Origin: Polynucleobacter sp. JS-JIR-II-50
GTDB taxonomy: Bacteria; Pseudomonadota; Gammaproteobacteria; Burkholderiales; Burkholderiaceae
Assembly (NCBI RefSeq): GCF_018687895.1
Contig: NZ_CP061307.1
Span: 744,001-808,000, forward strand
Reading direction: 5' to 3'
Length of the DNA: 64,000 nucleotides
The stretch's first letter is position 1. Every line of letters starts with the position of its first letter. Position numbers and translations under genes: made by a program. Positions 17,168-25,033 of this stretch are shown here, piece by piece. Under the pieces are notes generated by a model. It did no database searches and had not been told where the DNA came from. It was given only the letters and a program-made list of their open reading frames with translations.

Positions 17168-18417
17168 AAGATCTATTAATAAAAGCCAAACTTTTGCTGA
17201 TGCCCTTGTGGGGGAAGCTTATAACTCTATGGGACTCGCTCTTAGGAAAATGGAATGCATTCCTAGTAAAGCTAAGCACGGTTGAGATTCCTATTCTCAA
17301 GAAGAAACTTTCACCACGCACAATTGGAGTTTCTTTATTTGTTCTCGTTGCTTTGATTGCGCTGATTTGCTTGAAGTCTTGTGGCAAAGAAATTAAGCAG
17401 ACCCCAATTCCAGTGACAACCGCTCAACCACTGTCTCAAGAGATCCGCAGTTTTGCGACCTTTGATGGTCTGGTGGACCCATACCTCACAGTGAACTTGG
17501 ATGCGCGCGTTAAGGGCTACCTTACTAAGATTGGTTTTGCTGACGGAGCGATGGTGAAGAAGGGCGATCTTCTGTTTGTCATTGAGCAAGACCAATATAT
17601 ACAAGAGGTGAAATTAAAGCAGGCAATTTATACCGAGGCGAAGCTTGAGTATGGCCGTCAAAAATCTTTGCTCAAAGAGAATGCAACCTCTCAAGCTGCC
17701 GTTGATAAGGCTTTATCGCAATACCAGCAATCGGAGGCTAATTTAACGCTCGCAAAGATTAATTTGGGCTATACCGAAATCAGGGCGCCTTTTGATGGGC
17801 TCATGGGAAGGCACTTATTGGATGTCGGTACCTATTTAGATTCCACTACAAAGGGTGTGCAACTCTCTACTATTCAGCAAATCTCACCTATTTATGTGTA
17901 CTTCTCTATTAATGAGAGGGATTACTTAAAGTTTCAAAAGAGTCAAGATGCAAACGCAGAACGTAAGTCTGAAGTAAATACCTTGCCTATCTATGCCGGT
18001 CTTCAAGGCGAGGTTGGATATCCTTTTGAAGGTGTTTTGGATTACGCCGCTAATTTGATTTCTACAGAGACTGGGTCCTTGCAATTGCGGGCAATCTTCA
18101 AAAATGAGAACTACCAATTAATTCCGGGTTTATATGCTCGGGTTATGGCTCAGTATGGCGCGCCAAGGCAGGCTTTACTGCTACCTAAGACTGCTGTAAT
18201 GACGGATCAGGTGGGTGATTATGTTTTTGTTTTGGATAATGCCATGCGAGCGCAACGTCAAGACATTAGCTTAGGTCAGCGCTTTGAGAAGTATGTCGAG
18301 ATCAGCAAAGGATTGATGCCAGATAGCAAGGTGGTTATTAATGGGTTTATTAATCTAAGCATTAACCAAATTGCTAACCCAACACAGGTTACGCTTGAGG
18401 CAATGCCAGCTCGATAA
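17164..18417 (+). CDS. RND efflux periplasmic adaptor (membrane fusion protein)
   Basis: Periplasmic adaptor of 417 residues with the AcrA/MexE arrangement. A barrel-sandwich lipoyl-like part (VKGYLTKIGFADGAMVKKGDLLFVIEQDQY) is followed by an alpha-hairpin, then LGYTEIRAPFDGLMGRHLLDVGTYLD, a beta-barrel and a membrane-proximal domain ending with SLGQRFEKYVEISKGL. The N-terminus is unusual: about 55 mostly amphipathic residues precede the single hydrophobic helix (TIGVSLFVLVALIALICLK). The anchor is therefore an uncleaved transmembrane segment with a cytoplasmic extension, where AcrA has a short lipoprotein signal. The LKSC after the helix is a poor lipobox because of the Lys. It is coupled to the channel gene by ATGA and lies 2 bases before the pump gene. 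Confidence 0.9.
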   Translation: MKDLLIKAKLLLMPLWGKLITLWDSLLGKWNAFLVKLSTVEIPILKKKLSPRTIGVSLFVLVALIALICLKSCGKEIKQTPIPVTTAQPLSQEIRSFATFDGLVDPYLTVNLDARVKGYLTKIGFADGAMVKKGDLLFVIEQDQYIQEVKLKQAIYTEAKLEYGRQKSLLKENATSQAAVDKALSQYQQSEANLTLAKINLGYTEIRAPFDGLMGRHLLDVGTYLDSTTKGVQLSTIQQISPIYVYFSINERDYLKFQKSQDANAERKSEVNTLPIYAGLQGEVGYPFEGVLDYAANLISTETGSLQLRAIFKNENYQLIPGLYARVMAQYGAPRQALLLPKTAVMTDQVGDYVFVLDNAMRAQRQDISLGQRFEKYVEISKGLMPDSKVVINGFINLSINQIANPTQVTLEAMPAR

Positions 18418-18419
18418 TC

Positions 18420-21400
18420 ATGCTCTCTAAATTTTTTATCGAACGGCCGGTACTGGCCAATGTGATTGCTCTGGTCATGCTATTGATTGGAGCGGTATCC
18501 ATTAATAGCTTGCCGATTGCTCAGTACCCAAATATCGTTCCACCCACGATTCAGGTAACAGCACGATATCCAGGTGCAAGCGCCACGCTTGTACAGCAGT
18601 TAGTAGCGAGTAATATTGAAACTCAGGTGAATGGTGTTGATGGCATGCTCTACATGGAGTCCGCATCCACCAATGACGGAAACTATACCCTTACCGTTAC
18701 TTTTAAGGTGGGTACGAACCCTGATTTAGCTCAGGTCAATGTGCAAAACCGAGTGGCTATTGCGCTTCCTTCCTTACCGCAGGCAGTTCAAAAACAGGGC
18801 GTCACAACCAAAACACAATCAACTGCCATTCTGCAGTTCGTAACCCTGACTTCATCTAATCCGGAGCATGACGGCTTATTTTTAAGTAACTTGGCAAATC
18901 TCAAGTTACAGCAACGCTTAGCGCGATTACCGGGCGTAGCTGCTGCCAACGTCTTTGGTGTGGGCAATTACAGTATGCGAGTTTGGCTTGACCCAGCCCA
19001 ACTCAAGATGCGCAATCTAACTCCAAGTGATGTGATTGCCGTCATTAATCGGCAAAACGTCTTGCTCACGGCGGGTCAAATTGGCGCCCCACCAACACCG
19101 CTGGGTCAAGATTTTCAGCTGACACTCAATGTCACTAGTGCTATGACAACGCCTGAGCAGTTCGGCAGAATTGTTGTCAAGGCTGGTAACAAGGCTGAAA
19201 TCACGTACTTGCGTGATATCGCCAGAATAGAAATGGGTAGTCAGAACTACAGTCAGCTCTTTAAGATTGATGACAAACCTGCAGGTGGCATAGCTATTTA
19301 CCAAATGCCGGGCGCCAATGCGATTGCTACCGCACAAGCAGTTCAGGATGAGATGAAGAGTATTGCCAAGACGCTTCCAAAGGAAGTGACTTGGGCCATT
19401 CCATTTGATACCACGATGTTTGTTAAGGCCTCTATTCATGAGGTTTATAAAACCCTCTACGAGGCGGGCATCTTAGTTTTACTCGTAATCATGATTTTCT
19501 TGCAGAACTGGCGTGCCACGCTGGTACCTGCAACAACAGTGCCTGTCACGATTATTGGCGCATTTGCTTGTATGGCCGCACTTGGTTTCTCTATCAACTT
19601 GCTGACCTTGTTCGCGATCGTTTTATGTATCGGCATTGTGGTCGATGATGCGATTGTGGTGGTTGAGGCGGTTTCCAAGAAGGTAGAAGGGGGCGAGGAT
19701 CCAAAGCAGGGTGCAATTGATGCCATGACTGCTTTGATGGGCCCGATTATTGGTATTACCTTGGTCTTGATGGCCGTGTTTATTCCTGCTTCGTTTATTG
19801 CTGGAATTACCGGACAAATGTATCGACAGTTTGCTTTGGTAATTGCAGCAACTGCTTTGATTAGCGGTATCAATGCGATTACTCTGAAGCCAACCCAGTC
19901 AGCGCAGTATCTCAAGCCGATTGACCCTAACAAGGTTAAAAATAAGCTCTATCAAAAATTTGATTTGTATTTCAATCGCTTAGCCACTTGGTATGGACAC
20001 AAAATTGAAGGCTTGATGAAGAATCGAGCTAAAGCATCGATGGTGGGCATTGTGATTATTGCCGCCTCTCTCATCGGCTTGATGTTTGTACCATCTGGCT
20101 TTATTCCAAACGAAGACCAAGGCTATTTGGTGGTTTCAACTACCTTGCCTGATGCAGCCTCTTTGCAGCGGACCGAGGATGGGATGAAAAAAGCAGTTGA
20201 TGTCATCAAGAAGGTTCCTGGTGTTGACACGGTTGTGGTGATCGGCGGCATTAACTTACTTAACAACAGTAGCTCCCAATCCAATGCGGGCGGCTTATAC
20301 GTCATCATGAAGAAATGGGAAGAGCGGGGCAAAGGTGAGGGCCTGCGTGATATCTATAACAATATGAATCAAGGCCTTAAGCAAGTTCAAGAGCTTAAGT
20401 CTTTTGTGCTCTTGCCGCCAGCCATTCCGGGCTTAGGTCTATCGGGTGGTTTTGAGATGAGACTGATGTTGACGGATGGCAGTAACAATTTTGCTAAGTT
20501 AGATGCTGCCGCTAAGACCTTTATTGCTGAGGCGCAAAAGCATCCAGAGATCATGATGATCTTTACGCCATTCCAAAATAATGTTCCGCAACTCCAACTC
20601 ACCTTCAATGTAGGTAGGGCTGAAACTTTTGGCGTTGATATTGGGGATGCTTACGATGTATTGCAATCCTATCTTGGATCCTCTTACGTCAATCAATTCT
20701 TCAAATACGGCCAAACCTACCAAGTGTATGTTCAGGCTGATGGTAAGTACCGCAATGCTATAGAGCAGGTGAATCGACTCTATGTAAAAAATAAGAGTGG
20801 CAATATGGTTCCGCTTGGATCCTTCATTGATGTCAAAGACACTACTGGACCTGCGTTTGCTTCACAGTTCCAGCTTTATCCTTCTGCTGCTGTTCTGGGT
20901 GCTGCCAATGATGGCTATAGCTCTGGACAGGCGATGAAGGTACTGGCGCAGGTAGCCGCCAAGACTTTGCCAGATGGTGTCGCGTACCAGTGGGCTGGCA
21001 TGTCTTATCAAGAAGATTTAGTTGGAAATACCGTGATCTTGATTTTTGCGCTATCCATCTTGTTGGTGTACTTAGTACTCGCTGCTCAATATGAAACATG
21101 GATAGCGCCGCTAGCTGTTTTGACTGCAGTACCGCTTTCTTTATCCGGAACTGTATTAGCCTTATTGCTAACAGGCCTGCCAAATAATATTTATGTTCAG
21201 ATTGGCCTAGTGTTAATGATTGCGCTCTCATGTAAAAACTCGATTTTGATTGTTGAGGTTGCCATTGAGTGCAGACATAAGGGTATGAGTTTTGTTGATG
21301 CTGCTCTAGAGGCTTCCAGAGAGCGCTTTAGGCCAATCGTCATGACATCGATTGCCTTTATTTTGGGTGTCATGCCTTTGCTTCTATCTACTGGTGCAGG

Positions 21401-21551
21401 TGCAGCAGCGCGTATCTCCTTAGGTATTACCGTATTTAGCGGCATGATTGCCTCTACCTGCCTTGCGGTGGCATTAGTACCGGTCTTCTATGTAGAAATC
21501 GAAACCTTCTTTGAGCGCCGCGCGAACAAGAAAGCGACCAAGGGTCAGTAA
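18420..21551 (+). CDS. RND multidrug efflux permease, HAE1 family
   Basis: Inner-membrane proton-driven pump of 1043 residues, the AcrB/MexF/BpeF class. It begins MLSKFFIERPVLANVIALVM with the conserved TM1 and ends after TM12. Twelve hydrophobic segments and two large periplasmic loops are visible. Proton-relay residues are present: the Asp pair in GIVVDDAIVVVEAV (TM4) and the Lys in ALSCKNSILIVEVA (TM10). Porter-domain motifs include LPIAQYPNIVPPTIQVTARYPGAS and GFIPNEDQGYLVVS. Together with the two upstream genes it makes a self-contained tripartite exporter. The substrate cannot be deduced. Confidence 0.95.
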   Translation: MLSKFFIERPVLANVIALVMLLIGAVSINSLPIAQYPNIVPPTIQVTARYPGASATLVQQLVASNIETQVNGVDGMLYMESASTNDGNYTLTVTFKVGTNPDLAQVNVQNRVAIALPSLPQAVQKQGVTTKTQSTAILQFVTLTSSNPEHDGLFLSNLANLKLQQRLARLPGVAAANVFGVGNYSMRVWLDPAQLKMRNLTPSDVIAVINRQNVLLTAGQIGAPPTPLGQDFQLTLNVTSAMTTPEQFGRIVVKAGNKAEITYLRDIARIEMGSQNYSQLFKIDDKPAGGIAIYQMPGANAIATAQAVQDEMKSIAKTLPKEVTWAIPFDTTMFVKASIHEVYKTLYEAGILVLLVIMIFLQNWRATLVPATTVPVTIIGAFACMAALGFSINLLTLFAIVLCIGIVVDDAIVVVEAVSKKVEGGEDPKQGAIDAMTALMGPIIGITLVLMAVFIPASFIAGITGQMYRQFALVIAATALISGINAITLKPTQSAQYLKPIDPNKVKNKLYQKFDLYFNRLATWYGHKIEGLMKNRAKASMVGIVIIAASLIGLMFVPSGFIPNEDQGYLVVSTTLPDAASLQRTEDGMKKAVDVIKKVPGVDTVVVIGGINLLNNSSSQSNAGGLYVIMKKWEERGKGEGLRDIYNNMNQGLKQVQELKSFVLLPPAIPGLGLSGGFEMRLMLTDGSNNFAKLDAAAKTFIAEAQKHPEIMMIFTPFQNNVPQLQLTFNVGRAETFGVDIGDAYDVLQSYLGSSYVNQFFKYGQTYQVYVQADGKYRNAIEQVNRLYVKNKSGNMVPLGSFIDVKDTTGPAFASQFQLYPSAAVLGAANDGYSSGQAMKVLAQVAAKTLPDGVAYQWAGMSYQEDLVGNTVILIFALSILLVYLVLAAQYETWIAPLAVLTAVPLSLSGTVLALLLTGLPNNIYVQIGLVLMIALSCKNSILIVEVAIECRHKGMSFVDAALEASRERFRPIVMTSIAFILGVMPLLLSTGAGAAARISLGITVFSGMIASTCLAVALVPVFYVEIETFFERRANKKATKGQ

Positions 21552-21638
21552 TATAAACGAAGCAAATAGGATGTATTGCTGCCCACTGGATCTTACTGTT
21601 TAATGATATTTTTGGATCCTAACTTACCCATTTAAGCT

Positions 21639-22964
21639 ATGAAAAAAATGACTCCTATTTCCACTTTAGTTTTAACGCTCGGCACTGCTTTAAGTATTCT
21701 TTCTACTGCCGTATATGCTGATCCGCCTGTTCCTCCTTTTTATGAGGAGGTTATCAAAATGAGTCCCGATGGTAAGCTCGGACAAATTCTGAAAAAGGAA
21801 AAAATTAAGACGTCTGTTCAGGGTGCTCAAGCTTGGAAGATTGCCTACGTCACATCTGATGTTGGCGGGCGTAAGCATCTTGCTACTGGCTTGGTAGTAG
21901 CCCCGATTGGCACTCCACCGAAAGAGGGTAGGCCTATCATGGCTTGGGGGCATGGGACTACTGGCGCTGCACAAAATTGCGGCCCTTCACAAGTTCTTAA
22001 TCCAACAGCACCCCTCAATGAATACTTTTTAGTTGGCGGAAATTCTTGGACGGATTACGGCATCCCTAGTATTGAAGAATTTATCAAAGACGGATATGTA
22101 GTAGTTGCAACGGATTACCAAGGCCTGGGTGGTGGAGGCGAGCATCAATATGCTTTAGCAGCAACCAATGCCATGGATATGATTGATTCGGCTAGAGCTG
22201 CTAGTGCCTTAAAGGAGGCTGGCGCCGGTAAGAAGACGATTATCTATGGTTGGTCGCAGGGTGGTGGCGCTGTAGTTGCTGCAGCAAGCATGCCAGAATA
22301 CATCTCCAAAAAGGGAACAATTGCCGATGGCATTGAGCTCGTTGGCGTGGTTGCCTTGGCTCCAGATGATATTGCCATCATGATGCCCAACTCAACAGTA
22401 GATGAAGTGAGCGCACAAAAATCATTAAGTGGAATCGTTAAGATGTTCACTGGCAATGTTTTTGATTTTTCACATATGGCAATGAGTATGTGGGGTGTGA
22501 GGGCTGGTAATCCAAATCTAAAACTCACCGATATCTTTACAACTGACGGCGCTAAAGTACTGGATGAGGTTATCCGAAACAAATGTATGCATGCTGTGGC
22601 AGATACACTGAATTTCAATTACAGCAGCCAATACAAAACATTATTAAAAGATCAATTCACCAATTCTCTTGAGTGGACAAAAGCCATGGTCAAGGGCAGC
22701 GTGAATCCTGAAAAACCTATTGCACCGGTAGTGATTTATTGGGGTAATAAGGACACCACGAATCCCCCAATCATGGGTAAGCTCTATCAGGAGCAGATGT
22801 GTAAATTAGGAGGCAATGTTAATAGGGTTGAGTTGCCGGGCGACAACACTCATTTCACAACTCCTGGATCTTCCAAGCAGCTCTACCTACCCTGGATTAA
22901 AGATCGCTTGGCCGGCAAGCCTGCTATCAATAATTGCGCACAGGCAGCTCAGCTAGCAAGTTAA
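21639..22964 (+). CDS. Exported secretory-lipase-type alpha/beta hydrolase
   Basis: Product of 441 residues with a signal peptide (MKKMTPISTLVLTLGTALSILST, cleavage near VYA). It carries features of the secretory lipase (LIP) family: PIMAWGHGTTGAAQNCGPS near the oxyanion region, YVVVATDYQGLGGGGEHQY, and a nucleophile elbow YGWSQGGGAV with Ser at residue 206. A likely acid and His sit in VIYWGNKDTTNPP and NTHFTTPG. It probably hydrolyses esters or lipids in the periplasm or outside. Four Cys in the mature protein could form disulfides. It stands alone and is followed by an intrinsic terminator. No clear ribosome-binding site precedes the ATG; codon 4 is a second ATG. Confidence 0.8.
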   Translation: MKKMTPISTLVLTLGTALSILSTAVYADPPVPPFYEEVIKMSPDGKLGQILKKEKIKTSVQGAQAWKIAYVTSDVGGRKHLATGLVVAPIGTPPKEGRPIMAWGHGTTGAAQNCGPSQVLNPTAPLNEYFLVGGNSWTDYGIPSIEEFIKDGYVVVATDYQGLGGGGEHQYALAATNAMDMIDSARAASALKEAGAGKKTIIYGWSQGGGAVVAAASMPEYISKKGTIADGIELVGVVALAPDDIAIMMPNSTVDEVSAQKSLSGIVKMFTGNVFDFSHMAMSMWGVRAGNPNLKLTDIFTTDGAKVLDEVIRNKCMHAVADTLNFNYSSQYKTLLKDQFTNSLEWTKAMVKGSVNPEKPIAPVVIYWGNKDTTNPPIMGKLYQEQMCKLGGNVNRVELPGDNTHFTTPGSSKQLYLPWIKDRLAGKPAINNCAQAAQLAS

Positions 22965-22983
22965 AAGATTCTTGGCGATATAA

Positions 22984-23007
22984 AAAAACCACCTTTGGGT
23001 GGTTTTT
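22984..23007. terminator. Intrinsic terminator after the lipase-type gene
   Basis: AAAAACCACC-TTTG-GGTGGTTTTT is a short GC stem extended by A-T pairs, with T-run on the plus strand followed by CTTT. Flanking A and T runs make it capable of acting in both directions, but only the plus-strand gene needs it. Confidence 0.8.
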
Positions 23008-23130
23008 CTTTGACTGTCAAATAATGCGCCAATATGATCCTTGACCAAGGTCGAGTAATGAGACATTCTCGATTAGCGCTATATTGAAATGCTAGTATGA
23101 CTCTTTAAAACCAATCCAACCTAGGACTTT

Positions 23131-24084
23131 ATGATAGCTCTTAATAGCTCCCTAAGCGTTTTGACTACCGCTTTAATGCGAGGTATTAATTTAACGGTTG
23201 GCACACTTTTCATTTTTCTAAGCCTCAGCATTCCAGTGCAAGCCCAAGAAAAACCTGAAGTTAAGTATGCTCAAGTAGGAGATGTGAAATTAGCCTACTA
23301 CCTAAAAGGCCAAGGGGACCCCATGCTCCTTATCATGGGCTATGCCGCCACCATGAGTGCTTGGGATCCAGCCCTGCTCGGTGAGTTGTCAAAGAATAAC
23401 CAGCTGATCATTTTTGATAACCGCGGCGCTGGACTTTCTACCGACACTAAAGAAAACTACACAACCATCCCGCAAATGGCAGATGACGCCGCAGGCTTAG
23501 TTAAGGCACTGGGTTTTAAAAAGGTAAACGTGTTCTCGTGGTCAATGGGCGCACGAATTGGCCAGCAGCTAGTTATCAGACATCCAGAGTTGGTTAACAA
23601 AGTTATTCTGTGTGCCCCAAATCCCGGTGGAAAATATCAGATCGCTATTGATAAAAAGGTTGGGGAGGAGTTGAACAATCCAAGCCTTTCTCCTATGGAG
23701 AATTTCGAGTTGTTATTCCCAATTAGTCCTGAAGGCAAAGCAGCTGCCAAAGTTGTATACGGGAGATTTATGGTAGCAAAAGCTGCAGGAACCATACCTG
23801 ATGATTTTGTAATCTCTAAAGAAGCTAAGGAGCGCCAAGTTCGTGCTCGTATCACTCTGTGGAATGCTGATAATCAGAACTACCAGGATTTGAAGAAAAT
23901 TAAGGTGCCCGTTCTAGTTGCTGACGGTCGTGAGGATATTATCGATAACCCAAAAAACTCAGTTGTGATTGCCAATCAAATCCCCTTTGCTTGGTTGGCT
24001 TTTTATGAAGGCGGCCATGCATTCTTATTCCAAAGCTATAAGAAGCTTTCTGAAACTGTGAATGTATTTCTCCAAAAAGACTAG
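23131..24084 (+). CDS. Exported alpha/beta-fold hydrolase with SWSMG nucleophile elbow
   Basis: Product of 317 residues with a hydrophobic leader (NLTVGTLFIFLSLSIPVQA, cleavage near AQA), so it is exported. The alpha/beta-hydrolase core is clear: LLIMGYAATMSAWDP (oxyanion region), LIIFDNRGAGLST, nucleophile elbow VFSWSMGARIGQQ with Ser138, VPVLVADGREDIIDNP (acid), and YEGGHAFLFQ (His). The elbow lacks the first Gly of G-x-S-x-G, having Ser136 instead. It resembles peroxidase/lactonase-type hydrolases, but the substrate is unknown. An AGGA ribosome-binding site 4 bases upstream supports the first ATG; ATG 23176 would still give a signal peptide. A terminator follows. Confidence 0.8.
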   Translation: MIALNSSLSVLTTALMRGINLTVGTLFIFLSLSIPVQAQEKPEVKYAQVGDVKLAYYLKGQGDPMLLIMGYAATMSAWDPALLGELSKNNQLIIFDNRGAGLSTDTKENYTTIPQMADDAAGLVKALGFKKVNVFSWSMGARIGQQLVIRHPELVNKVILCAPNPGGKYQIAIDKKVGEELNNPSLSPMENFELLFPISPEGKAAAKVVYGRFMVAKAAGTIPDDFVISKEAKERQVRARITLWNADNQNYQDLKKIKVPVLVADGREDIIDNPKNSVVIANQIPFAWLAFYEGGHAFLFQSYKKLSETVNVFLQKD

Positions 24085-24106
24085 CTAGTTCTGTATTCCC
24101 AAAGTT

Positions 24107-24133
24107 AAAAGCCACTCATTGAGTGGCTTTTTC
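24107..24133. terminator. Intrinsic terminator after the alpha/beta hydrolase gene
   Basis: AAAAGCCACTC-ATT-GAGTGGCTTTTT is a 7-bp GC stem flanked by A-T pairs with a T-run (TTTTTCTTT) on the plus strand. The next gene converges from the minus strand 60 bases away, so the hairpin may serve both directions. Confidence 0.85.
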
Positions 24134-24192
24134 TTTAACTTCAAAGCTATTTGATGCTGCCGTCATGCAAATGGCACCTCAAGGTAAATTAC

Positions 24193-24984
24193 TTAATTCG
24201 TCTTTAGGTTATCTAGCATCTGCAAAGATTCTTGGAGTTTAATGGGTTCCACTGGATTCCAGCCACGGTATGGTGATACGGCGATAAATAAAAATATTAC
24301 TGCAGTCACAATACACAAAGAGGCTATAGATAAAGACACCTTCATTGCTTTAATGCTTCCCAGATGGACTATGCCCACTGATAACAGCAGCAAGAATGAG
24401 AAGACTGGTATGGATGGCCATTTTTTAAGGCTATCGTTATCGTATGCCAGTGATTGCCTCGCTTGCCGGTCATGGCGAATAGTGCCAATGGCTGTCAGGA
24501 GCTGGCTTTCAATGCCGCTACGTTGATTGGGCTGATAGGCGATGTCATTGATGATTTTATTTAAAGCTAAAAATTCAGGCGTTGAAATTCCACGTTTACT
24601 GGCATCTCTGTTTTCCATGGCAGGCCATTCTTTTTCGATGACTGCGGTCAGATAGTTTTTCATTCCGGAGATTATTTTTACCTGATCCTTCGCAGGAAGG
24701 ACTGTCGCCGTACTTACTATGGTCTCGACTGCATTGGATTCGGTGATGACATTTGAGATGGCTGATTGATGATGCTCAAATGAGTAGCCCGCTAGAGTGG
24801 AGATCGCCAGACCGAAAATAAAGGAGGTAATGGAAAGAAAAGAGGGCACTACTGCATCTGAATCATGGAGCCATCGCGATATGGGCGAATCATTCAGCAC
24901 CCAGTAAATTGCATAAGCTACGCCAGCTGTTATGAGCGTTGTTGCAGCAATTAAAATTAGTAATTCGGTGGTGAAGATGCTCAT
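24193..24984 (-). CDS. DUF4239-type membrane protein
   Basis: Product of 263 residues with two hydrophobic segments at the N-terminus (about 8-30 and 48-66), a soluble middle (about 70-185) and two at the C-terminus (about 190-212 and 217-236). This arrangement, with SFIFGLAISTLAGYSFEHHQSAI after the second helix, matches DUF4239/bestrophin-like proteins as I recall the family; I cannot search to confirm. The central region is rich in short helices (VETIVSTATVLPAKDQVKIISGMKNYL). Function is unknown; related folds form anion channels, but that is speculative here. It stands alone between a convergent hydrolase gene and prlC on the same strand. Confidence 0.6.
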   Translation of the reverse strand: MSIFTTELLILIAATTLITAGVAYAIYWVLNDSPISRWLHDSDAVVPSFLSITSFIFGLAISTLAGYSFEHHQSAISNVITESNAVETIVSTATVLPAKDQVKIISGMKNYLTAVIEKEWPAMENRDASKRGISTPEFLALNKIINDIAYQPNQRSGIESQLLTAIGTIRHDRQARQSLAYDNDSLKKWPSIPVFSFLLLLSVGIVHLGSIKAMKVSLSIASLCIVTAVIFLFIAVSPYRGWNPVEPIKLQESLQMLDNLKTN

Positions 24985-25033
24985 TGAATGCGTATAAATT
25001 AGTTATTTGAAATTGAAATCGCAAATCTCATTG

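Noticed and set aside
19017..19933. Minus-strand reading frames of 140 and 158 codons inside the RND pump gene
   Set aside because: Antisense shadows without ribosome-binding site or recognisable domains; the plus-strand gene is complete and well conserved.
24242..24526. Plus-strand frame opposite the DUF4239 gene
   Set aside because: Cys/Arg-rich low-plausibility translation; the minus-strand frame has a coherent membrane-protein pattern.
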